From Candidatus Altimarinota bacterium (GTDB lineage: Bacteria; Patescibacteriota; Gracilibacteria; RBG-16-42-10): DNA of 9,313 bases. The stretch lies in the NCBI GenBank assembly GCA_017984655.1, contig JAGNZB010000046.1, positions 1 to 9,313 of the forward strand. The letters run 5' to 3'. Under the pieces are notes generated by a model. The model saw nothing but the letters and a program-made list of their open reading frames with translations. It did not search any database and was not told the origin of the DNA. The translations under genes were made by a program, and so were the position numbers. Shown piece after piece: positions 1-6,310 of this stretch (position 1 is its first letter; every line of letters begins with the position of its first letter).

Positions 1-879
1 GTGGTTTCTGGTGCAGAGGAAGAACTGGGACGTTATATTGGTGATGATATCAACCCTTTGACGAAATATTTCGGTTTGCCTTGGGATATGACCATGAATA
101 TTAATCAGCCTGGTTTTTATGTGGACATCAGCTTTTTGTTTTTAAGCTTTATTCCTCTGCTGATTTTGTTTTGGAAACGTGAACAGTGGCCAGAATTGTG
201 GCAGGAAGTGGCAGTGTTCTTTGGTATTGTGTGGTACTTCTGGCTGTTTGTGTCTTCGGGTATTCCTTGGTATGGCATTGCTGGTTTTTTGCCAGCATTG
301 TTGTTGGTGATGCGCTTCCGTTCATTGGCGCAGGTTCATTTGCCTGGTGCTCGCTGGTGGGTGCCATTGTTGATTATTCTTTCACTGACATCTACCACAT
401 TGCTCCGTGAAACTGAGCTTGGTAGTGTGGGTCAGATGGCTTATAGTTTTGGTTTGAAGAATGAACAACAAATTATCGCTGGTACCAATGCTTCTTACCC
501 TGCGATTATTGATGTGCTCAATCAAGAGCCCTTCGCTAGTAGTAAGGATCGCTATATCTACCGGATTGGGACATTTATCAACTACTTTATCGACAATAAT
601 CGCCAGCGTGTTTTTGATGATGCTCAGCTCGATACTTTCCGTTGTCTGGATGGTGATGCCAGTAGTGATGCTCGGACCGTGGAGCGGCTGCAGCAGCTTG
701 GTTTTGCTTATATTGTGTATGACACTAATACGCAGACTATTGAGCGGGATAAGAATGGCACATTACACAAAAAGGTCAGCCGCTTTACCCAATTTGCTTT
801 GAAAAACCTCAAAGTAGTTGCGCCAACTGATCCATCCCAATACAGTGCTGGTATCATTCTTTTTGAAATTCCTCGCTAA
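1..879 (+). CDS. GT-C-type (PMT/ArnT-like) membrane glycosyltransferase, C-terminal part
   Basis: The reading frame is open at the left edge, so this is the 3' part of a longer gene; the GTG at base 1 is just a Val codon in frame. 292 residues are visible. Hydrophobic segments lie at about 42-58, 67-87, 90-106 and 119-134, with a Gly-Ile-Pro-Trp-Tyr-Gly turn at 87-92, followed by a soluble domain of about 150 residues. The pre-membrane stretch around residues 24-41 (Gly-Leu-Pro-Trp-Asp, then Asn-Gln-Pro-Gly) and the C-terminal domain with a Val-Tyr-Asp-Thr-Asn-Thr block at 239-244 resemble the dolichyl-phosphate-mannose-protein mannosyltransferase-like proteins of Patescibacteria; this is recognition by eye. 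Such enzymes transfer a sugar from a polyprenyl-phosphate donor on the outer face of the membrane. The catalytic N-terminal Asp-Glu or Asp-Asp loop would lie upstream and cannot be checked. The downstream GT2 gene begins 1 base after the stop, which fits enzymes that make and use one lipid-linked sugar. The acceptor is unknown. Confidence 0.7.
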   Translation: MVSGAEEELGRYIGDDINPLTKYFGLPWDMTMNINQPGFYVDISFLFLSFIPLLILFWKREQWPELWQEVAVFFGIVWYFWLFVSSGIPWYGIAGFLPALLLVMRFRSLAQVHLPGARWWVPLLIILSLTSTTLLRETELGSVGQMAYSFGLKNEQQIIAGTNASYPAIIDVLNQEPFASSKDRYIYRIGTFINYFIDNNRQRVFDDAQLDTFRCLDGDASSDARTVERLQQLGFAYIVYDTNTQTIERDKNGTLHKKVSRFTQFALKNLKVVAPTDPSQYSAGIILFEIPR

Positions 880-880
880 T

Positions 881-1549
881 ATGAGTGTTATTGTTGTGGT
901 GCCTGCTTTCAACGAAGCTGATCGTATTGCCAAAATGGTGTTGGCAATCAAGCAGTTTGCTGATCATGTGGTGGTGGTCGATGATGGTAGTGAGGATCTG
1001 ACCAGTATCCGTGCTCAGGAAGCGGGAGCGATTGTGTTGCGTCATATTATCAATTGTGGTCCTGGGGCGGCGACGCAGACTGGGCTTGCCTATGCTAAGT
1101 TGTCCGGGGCTGACTTTATCGCCACTATGGATGGTGATGGTCAGCATGAGCCACATGATCTGATCCCGATGCTTGAGTATCTGCGGGCAAACAATAAGGA
1201 TATTGTGTTTGGTAGTAGATTTATGAAAGCCAACCAGGTACCGCTTTTGCGGCGTTTGGCCAATTTGATTGGTAATTTGGTGACCTTCTTGTTGTCAGGT
1301 ATTTGGCTTACTGATAGTCAGACGGGGTTTAAGATATTTACGGCCAAGGCGCTCAAACATATTGAAGTGACCGCCAATGGTTTTGAGTTCTGTAGTGAGA
1401 TTGTGCGAGAAGTTAGTACGGCTCGGCTGAGCTATGGGGAGTTTCCGATCACAGTTTATTATTCTGAGGACACTATGGCCAAGGGACAGAATATCGCTAC
1501 TGGTTTGACGACGGTGTTTAAACTAATTGTTCGTAGCTTAATGCGTTGA
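881..1549 (+). CDS. GT2 glycosyltransferase, polyprenyl-phosphate sugar synthase (DPM1-like)
   Basis: This 222-residue protein has a GT-A fold pattern typical of dolichol/polyprenyl-phosphate mannose or glucose synthases. Visible motifs are Pro-Ala-Phe-Asn-Glu (8-12), Val-Asp-Asp-Gly-Ser (33-37), the metal-binding Asp-X-Asp in Met-Asp-Gly-Asp-Gly-Gln-His (83-89), Gly-Ser-Arg-Phe (111-114) and Asp-Ser-Gln-Thr-Gly-Phe-Lys (145-151). It has the short catalytic form with no evident C-terminal transmembrane helices, so it is probably a peripheral protein on the cytoplasmic face. The likely reaction is transfer of a hexose from a nucleotide sugar (GDP-mannose or UDP-hexose, not decidable) to a polyprenyl phosphate. 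An in-frame ATG at 818 exists, but the 21 residues it would add overlap the previous gene and precede the first beta strand, so I chose 881. The gene lies 1 base after the upstream stop and 3 bases before the DUF2304 gene, suggesting translational coupling. Confidence is high for the family and moderate for the lipid acceptor. Confidence 0.9.
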   Translation: MSVIVVVPAFNEADRIAKMVLAIKQFADHVVVVDDGSEDLTSIRAQEAGAIVLRHIINCGPGAATQTGLAYAKLSGADFIATMDGDGQHEPHDLIPMLEYLRANNKDIVFGSRFMKANQVPLLRRLANLIGNLVTFLLSGIWLTDSQTGFKIFTAKALKHIEVTANGFEFCSEIVREVSTARLSYGEFPITVYYSEDTMAKGQNIATGLTTVFKLIVRSLMR

Positions 1550-1552
1550 TTT

Positions 1553-1900
1553 ATGACTTTGCTCAATATTCTTGCGCCACTGTTTGCGCTTCTGATGATC
1601 TTGAAGGTGATTTCTCGGTTTCGTCGGCATGAAAAGACGGTGCGGGAGATGATCGTTTGGTTTGTGATTTGGGGGGCATTTGGTTATTTGGGTATGTATC
1701 CGCAAACGGTGGAGGGACTGTCTGGGTTCTTGGGGATTAAGTCTGGTCTCAATGTGTTGATATTCTTTGGGTTTGTGTTGTTGTTTTATATTGTATTTCA
1801 GTTGATGGTCGGGGTGGAGCAGCTGGAGATGAAGCTGACACGAGTGGTGCGAGGAATTGCTTTAAAAGATGGAGAATGTCCACCTTCTATCAAAAAATAG
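1553..1900 (+). CDS. DUF2304 family small membrane protein
   Basis: This is a 115-residue protein with three hydrophobic helices at about 4-20, 32-48 and 65-86, a basic loop between the first two (Arg22-His26), a Gly-Met-Tyr-Pro turn at 47-50 and a charged C-terminal tail. Length, topology and position directly after a DPM1-like GT2 gene match the DUF2304 family. Its biochemical role is not settled. From memory, the mycobacterial small membrane protein Rv3632, encoded beside the polyprenyl-phosphate galactosaminyl synthase Rv3631, stimulates that enzyme. By analogy this protein may anchor or activate the GT2 at the membrane, or help move the lipid-linked sugar; that is inference. The start at 1553 follows the upstream stop by 3 bases and has no Shine-Dalgarno sequence, so reinitiation after the GT2 is likely. 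The last 25 bases overlap the next gene if that gene uses its ATG start. Confidence 0.82.
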   Translation: MTLLNILAPLFALLMILKVISRFRRHEKTVREMIVWFVIWGAFGYLGMYPQTVEGLSGFLGIKSGLNVLIFFGFVLLFYIVFQLMVGVEQLEMKLTRVVRGIALKDGECPPSIKK

Positions 1901-3237
1901 GGGCGTTTTTGCGCTCAGCATTGAAGAATTCTCGTAATCAAGTGCTGCTGGTGGTGTTTGCCGTTGGATTCTTGCTGCTGCTTGGCTGTGGGTTACTTTG
2001 GCCACATCCTTTGGGCTTGGCTGATAATCATGATTATTGGCGTCTTAGCAATCCTTTTGGGCTTTATTCTCAGAGTAGTTCGCCTCAGACCTTTACCGCT
2101 CTGGAGCTTGATTATGTGAAGACTACTGATTTTCGGTGGGAAGAGCTGAGTACTGGACTGGTGTTTGTGGGGATTGCTTATGTTCTTTCAGGTATTGCTT
2201 TATCAACCAGCTTCTCTTTGTTGCTGTTGGGTTTTGTGCATTGTGTGGCGTATAGTTATGCTTTTTATCGTTTTCTCAAGGCATTGGTGCCCCGAAAGTT
2301 GGTGGGTGTGCTCGTGCTGGGTGTTCTGGCTGTTCTGGTGCTCAGTGATAGTTTGTTTACTAGTTATTTTGTGTCGTTTTATCAAGAGAGCGCTTTTTTC
2401 ATTTTTGCTTTGTTGTGGCTTGGGTTGTTTTTGGATCAGAAAGAGCACTTTTGGTGGGAGCTATTGGTGCTGGCTGGTTTGATCCTCAGCAAAGTATCAC
2501 AATCGATTGATGTGGTGCTTTTGGTGCCTTTGTTGATCAAGTATCGGGATCAGTCTTGGGGAGTAGTGAAGATGTCTGCTGTAGTGTTGCTCTGTCCGAT
2601 TGCGATTCTGACAAACTTTGCTGGTGATCAGACAGCGACCCAACCGAATATTTATAATAGTTTTTTTACGGGACTCGTGAGTGATCCTGATGATAAATAT
2701 GTACTGGGAGATTTTGGTTTGGATGCTGCGCTCTATGCTAGACATATTGGTCAGGATTTTTGGTCTGGTGATCAGCAAGATCCTGTGCTTGGAGAGTTCT
2801 ATCAAAAAGTGGATCGGAGCAGTATCGTGGGGTATTATGTGACTCATCCATTATTCTTTGGGCGCAAACTGGTAGATACCTTCGTGTTGGCTACTGATAA
2901 TGTTTTGTCCGACCTGGAAACTCGTCCCGTTGCATTTGTAGGAGAGCGGTCAATTTTGGTGTGGTGGCAGTGGATGCTACCTTACCTGCTGTACTTGGCT
3001 GTGCCACTGAGTTTAGTTCAGGCTGCTTATTTCTTGATCAAGCGAAAGTTGACTCGATCCACAGTACTGATTTTGGCATTGACTGTGCTTGTACCATTAC
3101 AATTCATTACGGTTTTCTTGGGGGATGGGGTTCATGAACTGAGCAAGCATCTGGCACCTTGCTATTTCTTTTTTAGTATCTGGTGTTTAGTATCGCTGCA
3201 GTATTGGTGGTTTGGCCGGAGTAGTGACCATAAGTGA
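1876..3237 (+). CDS. Polytopic membrane protein, WsfD-like glycan hexose transferase candidate
   Basis: This 453-residue protein has about nine or ten hydrophobic segments, the first at 23-42, and a long non-membrane loop at about 250-325. After the first helix comes an acidic Ala-Asp-Asn-His-Asp-Tyr-Trp-Arg block (49-56), the place where GT-C proteins carry catalytic acidic residues. Other marks are Phe-Tyr-Gln-Glu (168-171), a Tyr-Asn-Ser-Phe-Phe-Thr-Gly stretch (260-266) followed by Leu-Gly-Asp-Phe-Gly-Leu-Asp (277-283), and a late His-Glu-Leu-Ser-Lys-His (420-425). This pattern recalls proteins annotated as glycan biosynthesis hexose transferase WsfD, but I rely on memory and cannot align it. 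A role in adding sugars from a lipid-linked donor outside the cell fits its place after the GT2 and DUF2304 genes. The start is uncertain: ATG 1876 overlaps the previous gene by 25 bases and has a GGAG only 1 base upstream, whereas an in-frame TTG at 1909 has AGGGG at 1899-1903 with a 5-base spacer and would give a 442-residue protein with the same first helix. Confidence 0.6.
   Translation: MSTFYQKIGAFLRSALKNSRNQVLLVVFAVGFLLLLGCGLLWPHPLGLADNHDYWRLSNPFGLYSQSSSPQTFTALELDYVKTTDFRWEELSTGLVFVGIAYVLSGIALSTSFSLLLLGFVHCVAYSYAFYRFLKALVPRKLVGVLVLGVLAVLVLSDSLFTSYFVSFYQESAFFIFALLWLGLFLDQKEHFWWELLVLAGLILSKVSQSIDVVLLVPLLIKYRDQSWGVVKMSAVVLLCPIAILTNFAGDQTATQPNIYNSFFTGLVSDPDDKYVLGDFGLDAALYARHIGQDFWSGDQQDPVLGEFYQKVDRSSIVGYYVTHPLFFGRKLVDTFVLATDNVLSDLETRPVAFVGERSILVWWQWMLPYLLYLAVPLSLVQAAYFLIKRKLTRSTVLILALTVLVPLQFITVFLGDGVHELSKHLAPCYFFFSIWCLVSLQYWWFGRSSDHK
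1899..1903 (+). promoter_or_regulatory. Possible ribosome binding site for an alternative TTG start
   Basis: AGGGG lies across the last bases of the DUF2304 stop codon region and is 5 bases upstream of an in-frame TTG at 1909. It is the strongest Shine-Dalgarno-like match with a sensible spacing at any gene start in the window, and it competes with the overlapping ATG at 1876 as the start of the WsfD-like gene. The evidence is motif and spacing only. Confidence 0.3.
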
Positions 3238-3243
3238 TCTTAG

Positions 3244-4338
3244 ATGAAGATATTGTTGATTGTTGATTATTATTATCCGAATGTGGGTGGGGCGGAGACG
3301 CTCTATCAAAAATTGGCTGAGTCACTTGCTGCTAAGCATGAGGTTGTGGTGCTAACACAACAGATATCTGGTGCTCAGTCAGAGGAAGTGCTCAATGGTG
3401 TTCGGATTGTGCGAATTGCTACCTGGCATCGGGCGCTATTTCCTTATCAAGCCTTCAAAGCTGCGCTGTCACTGCTAGATGGTGTGGATATTATTCAGGC
3501 CGCTACGTATAGCGCAGCAGTGTTAGCTGCTCGGCTTAGGTCATTTACCAAAGCAAAGGTAGTTCTGATCGTTCATGAATATCTGGCGAAGCGATGGCTT
3601 TCGCTTGGTCTTGCTGGTTTGTCAGCATTCTTCTATGAGCGATATGTTTTTTCTTTTAGTTTTGATCACTATGTTGCAGTATCGCAGAGTACAAAGAGAC
3701 AATTACTAGCTCGGGGTATTGGTGATGATCAGGTGACTGTCATTACCAATGGTATAGATAGCCAGCTATTTGTGTCTCAACGAGCTCCTGAGGGGCTGCG
3801 AGCTTCTTTGGGAATTAGTGATCAAGCCAAGCTCTTTCTCTTCGCTGGGAGGCCTGGTGTGACGAAGGGCGGGGAATTACTGATCAGTGCTTGGCAACAA
3901 GCTCAGTTGCCATCTGATGCTGTTTTGTTATTGATCTTGGGATCTGAGCCGCTGGGGAAGCGACGGAAATTAGTGGCTTTGGCTGCACGTGGGGTGGCTC
4001 ACACTATCAAGATCATCGATAGTGTGGAGCGATCTCTGTTGCCACAGTACTTAGCAATGGCTGATGTGATCACGGTGCCATCGCTCACTGAGGGGTTTGG
4101 GTTCTTTGCTGCTGAGGCTTGTGCTATGCATCTACCGATTGTGATTACACCGGTCGATGCGTTGCCTGAGGTTGTCAGTGGTCGAGTGATAGTGAGTGCG
4201 GATTGTACTATTGGCTCTTTTGCTGCTGCTCTTCAAGCTGCTTATCGTAATGAGTTTCAATCTCTATCAGCAAAAACATTTTCTTGGACGAATACGGCAG
4301 AGGGTTACTTGGCTCTGTATAAGCGTTGTGTTGGGTGA
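3244..4338 (+). CDS. GT4 family glycosyltransferase
   Basis: This 364-residue, predicted cytoplasmic GT-B enzyme has the usual GT4 length. The N-terminal acceptor domain starts with a hydrophobic strand and a Pro-Asn-Val-Gly-Gly-Ala-Glu loop (12-18). The domain linker shows Val-Ile-Thr-Asn-Gly-Ile-Asp (166-172). The donor domain shows Gly-Arg-Pro-Gly-Val-Thr-Lys-Gly-Gly (202-210) and the EX7E motif with Glu283 and Glu291 around Gly-Phe-Gly, followed by Leu-Pro-Glu-Val (307-310). A terminal Phe-Ser-Trp segment (346-348) is also typical. These enzymes are retaining and transfer a sugar from a nucleotide donor, here plausibly GDP-mannose or GDP-D-rhamnose because the same locus makes the latter. 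Donor and linkage cannot be read from sequence. The ATG lies 6 bases after the previous stop with no clear Shine-Dalgarno sequence. A 103-base gap follows, the largest in the window, so this may be the last gene of the first transcription block. Confidence 0.9.
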   Translation: MKILLIVDYYYPNVGGAETLYQKLAESLAAKHEVVVLTQQISGAQSEEVLNGVRIVRIATWHRALFPYQAFKAALSLLDGVDIIQAATYSAAVLAARLRSFTKAKVVLIVHEYLAKRWLSLGLAGLSAFFYERYVFSFSFDHYVAVSQSTKRQLLARGIGDDQVTVITNGIDSQLFVSQRAPEGLRASLGISDQAKLFLFAGRPGVTKGGELLISAWQQAQLPSDAVLLLILGSEPLGKRRKLVALAARGVAHTIKIIDSVERSLLPQYLAMADVITVPSLTEGFGFFAAEACAMHLPIVITPVDALPEVVSGRVIVSADCTIGSFAAALQAAYRNEFQSLSAKTFSWTNTAEGYLALYKRCVG

Positions 4339-4343
4339 TTCTG

Positions 4344-4371
4344 TTGACAATGCACCGCCCATAGTTATAGT
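4344..4371 (+). promoter_or_regulatory. Candidate sigma70-type promoter upstream of the second GT4 gene
   Basis: A perfect -35 hexamer TTGACA at 4344-4349 is followed after 16 bases by TATAGT at 4366-4371, which matches the -10 consensus at five of six positions. Transcription would start near 4378 and give a leader of about 65 bases to the ATG at 4442. The site sits just after the stop at 4338, in the longest intergenic gap of the window. It could drive the second GT4, the exporter and the GDP-D-rhamnose genes separately from the upstream cassette. The sigma factor preferences of this organism are unknown. Confidence 0.5.
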
Positions 4372-4425
4372 TCAATCATTGTTGGCGGGTTGTTTTGTTA
4401 TTACTGTGTGTGGCATTGATTGTCA
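4345..4425. repeat. Nested imperfect inverted repeats in the 4339-4441 gap
   Basis: TGACAAT at 4345-4351 is the exact reverse complement of ATTGTCA at 4419-4425. Nested inside are CCGCC (4355-4359) with GGCGG (4384-4388), and the small palindrome CAAT-C-ATTG at 4373-4381. The outer left arm overlaps the -35 hexamer. The arms are short and the loops long, so this may be chance. It is not a standard terminator, because no T-run follows a compact GC-rich stem. Confidence 0.2.
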
Positions 4426-4441
4426 GTCTTAAGCTGTTTAT

Positions 4442-5557
4442 ATGCGTATAGCGATAATTGCCGATCCGGTAGATGAACAACATGCTGGTGTGCATTTTTA
4501 TGCGAAAGAAGTTATTCAAGCCTTGCTCAGGAATGATCGGGAAAATCAATATGTGTTTATCCATGCATGTCAAAATCCATTCTTCGATACTACAGAGAAC
4601 TATATTGTGCCGAACCATCGCAATATCAGAGCATATGCTAGCTGGCGGATTTTCTACTTGATTCCAAGATTGTTAAGGAAACTTAATGTCGATGCTGTTT
4701 GGGATCTTGGGCATACAGGTCCTTTTAATTTGCCTAAGCGTATTATTCGTCTCAATACTATCCTTGATCTGACACCAGTTTTGCTGCCAAGCGTGCATTT
4801 ATCATTTAGTACGATTGTGCATAAGGTGTTTCTCCCGTTGATAGTCAGAAATAGTACTGCTATTACATGCTATTCATATAGCACAATGAATGATCTTGTG
4901 CGTTTGTATCCCAAAGCCAAGGGTAAGGTGACCATGATTCATCTTGGCAAAGATCCGATGTTTGTGCCCACAAGCCGACCGGATATTCCCAAAAAGTACC
5001 ACATTGATGCCCCTTATATCTTGTATTTGGGTACTATAGAGCCACGTAAAAATGTCGCCTGTTTGGTTGAAGCCTATGATCAAATGCGGGCGAATACGGA
5101 TTTGAAATATAAATTAGTGATTGCTGGTAAAAAGGGCTGGAAATATGAGCCGATTCTAGAAAAGATTGATGCTTCACCCTATCGATCGGATATTATTATG
5201 ACTGATTATGTGGCTCGTGAAGATATGCCTGCTTTGTATAGTGCTGCTGCTGTGTTTGTGTTCCCGAGTATCTATGAAGGGTTTGGGTTGCCACTACTAG
5301 AAGCTATGGCCTGTGGGACTGCGTGTATTAGTTCTAATGCGTCGAGTTTGCCAGAAGTTGGTGGAGATGCTGTTTTGTACTTTGACCCTTCACAGCCTGT
5401 AGAGCTGGCCGATAGGTTGATACAGGTTCTTTCTACACCTGCCTTAAAAAAAGACTTACAACACAAATCTGTACTTCAGGCATCATTGTTCTCTTGGGAC
5501 AGCTATGCTAAAAAGGCGATAGCATGGTTTTCAACTTCAGCGAATGAAAAAAAATAG
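4442..5557 (+). CDS. GT4 family glycosyltransferase, mannosyl/rhamnosyltransferase-like
   Basis: This 371-residue GT-B enzyme has a complete donor-binding domain: Tyr-Leu-Gly-Thr-Ile-Glu-Pro-Arg-Lys-Asn (195-204), Ala-Gly-Lys-Lys-Gly-Trp (228-233), and the EX7E motif with Glu279 and Glu287 around Gly-Phe-Gly-Leu-Pro, followed by Leu-Pro-Glu-Val-Gly-Gly-Asp-Ala (303-310). The N-terminal domain has the usual His-Ala-Gly-Val loop (14-17), and Leu-Asp-Leu-Thr-Pro at 108-112. This pattern is shared with polymannan and D-rhamnan transferases such as WbdB and WbpY, as well as many other GT4 enzymes. A role in assembling a GDP-sugar-derived backbone in the cytoplasm fits the downstream exporter and GDP-D-rhamnose genes; the specificity is inferred. 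The start is the first ATG after the intergenic promoter candidate and gives a standard N-terminal beta strand. The last 14 bases overlap the permease gene through a run of eight A residues, which suggests coupled translation. Confidence 0.92.
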   Translation: MRIAIIADPVDEQHAGVHFYAKEVIQALLRNDRENQYVFIHACQNPFFDTTENYIVPNHRNIRAYASWRIFYLIPRLLRKLNVDAVWDLGHTGPFNLPKRIIRLNTILDLTPVLLPSVHLSFSTIVHKVFLPLIVRNSTAITCYSYSTMNDLVRLYPKAKGKVTMIHLGKDPMFVPTSRPDIPKKYHIDAPYILYLGTIEPRKNVACLVEAYDQMRANTDLKYKLVIAGKKGWKYEPILEKIDASPYRSDIIMTDYVAREDMPALYSAAAVFVFPSIYEGFGLPLLEAMACGTACISSNASSLPEVGGDAVLYFDPSQPVELADRLIQVLSTPALKKDLQHKSVLQASLFSWDSYAKKAIAWFSTSANEKK

Positions 5558-6305
5558 CTTTTGGCAGTTATTATGGGTGATCGCAGCCAATGATTTTAAG
5601 TTGCGATATTATGGTTCATATTTGGGCTATTTGTGGTCATTACTGAAGCCGTTATCACTTTTTTGTGTGATGTGGTTTGTGTTTTCAACCTTTGTTCGGT
5701 GGGATATTGTTAATTATCAGTTATATCTGTTGCTGGGTATCATGATTTGGAACTTCTTTACTGAGTCAACTACGATGGGATTGGTGGCATTGGCTAGCAA
5801 GATTAGTATTATAAAAAAAGTATATTTCCCCCGTATTATTGTGGTATTAGCTTCCACTGTGAGTGCTTTCATCGGCTTGTTTTTTAATTTGTTGGTGTTT
5901 TTTATCTTTGCGTTGTTGACTGGGTTAGCTTTTACGCCGTATATGTTGCTTTTCCCGCTAATTTTATTGCCGCTTTATGTTTTCTCAATGGGTATTTCTT
6001 TGCTTTTGGCGGGCTTGTTCATAAAGTTTCGAGATATTAATCAGGTTTGGGAAGTTTTGTTGCAAGTAGGGTTTTGGCTTTCTCCAATAGTGTATCCGTT
6101 ACATTTTGTGCCTGAGAAGTATCAATTTGCTTTATTACTCAATCCGATTACTGGGATTATTCAGTATGCTCGTTTGTTGCTGATTGAGGGGGCTATGCCT
6201 AGTTTGTTAGGGATTCTGTATGTGTATTTTGCTGCTTTAGTTTTGTTTAGTTTGGGATTCTTGGTTTTCTCTCGTTTTGAACCTCTAGCGGCTGAAGAAC
6301 TATAA
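5544..6305 (+). CDS. wzm: ABC-2 type polysaccharide exporter permease (Wzm-like)
   Basis: This 253-residue integral membrane protein has about six hydrophobic helices, at roughly 34-51, 57-75, 98-127, 132-160, 171-189 and 219-243. Diagnostic of the polysaccharide/polyol-phosphate ABC-2 permeases are the N-terminal amphipathic block with Tyr-Leu-Gly-Tyr-Leu-Trp and Lys-Pro-Leu (26-37), Lys-Lys-Val-Tyr-Phe-Pro-Arg (91-97), Phe-Arg-Asp-Ile (162-165), Trp-Leu-Ser-Pro-Ile-Val-Tyr-Pro (178-185) and Asn-Pro-Ile-Thr-Gly (200-204). Two copies would form the channel that passes a lipid-linked polysaccharide across the cytoplasmic membrane, powered by the ATPase encoded 5 bases downstream. The length matches Wzm/TagG-type permeases. 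The start codon lies inside the end of the GT4 gene (14-base overlap) and opens with ATG followed by eight A residues. It could be a teichoic-acid-type exporter in a monoderm cell, but the ATPase C-terminal domain and the rmd and gmd genes favour a neutral polysaccharide. Confidence 0.92.
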   Translation: MKKNSFWQLLWVIAANDFKLRYYGSYLGYLWSLLKPLSLFCVMWFVFSTFVRWDIVNYQLYLLLGIMIWNFFTESTTMGLVALASKISIIKKVYFPRIIVVLASTVSAFIGLFFNLLVFFIFALLTGLAFTPYMLLFPLILLPLYVFSMGISLLLAGLFIKFRDINQVWEVLLQVGFWLSPIVYPLHFVPEKYQFALLLNPITGIIQYARLLLIEGAMPSLLGILYVYFAALVLFSLGFLVFSRFEPLAAEEL

Positions 6306-6310
6306 ATTGT

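Noticed and set aside
818..880. Upstream in-frame ATG that would lengthen the GT2 protein by 21 residues
   Set aside because: The extension lies wholly within the previous gene, and the GT2 fold begins with the strand right after the ATG at 881.
2497..2847. Antisense open frame of 116 codons
   Set aside because: It is opposite a long polytopic membrane protein gene, has an Ile/His/Arg-rich composition typical of antisense frames, and no domain.
4196..4432. Open frame of 78 codons crossing the end of the first GT4 gene into the intergenic gap
   Set aside because: It overlaps a clear glycosyltransferase in another frame for most of its length, and its residues show no domain; the tail is low-complexity hydrophobic sequence.
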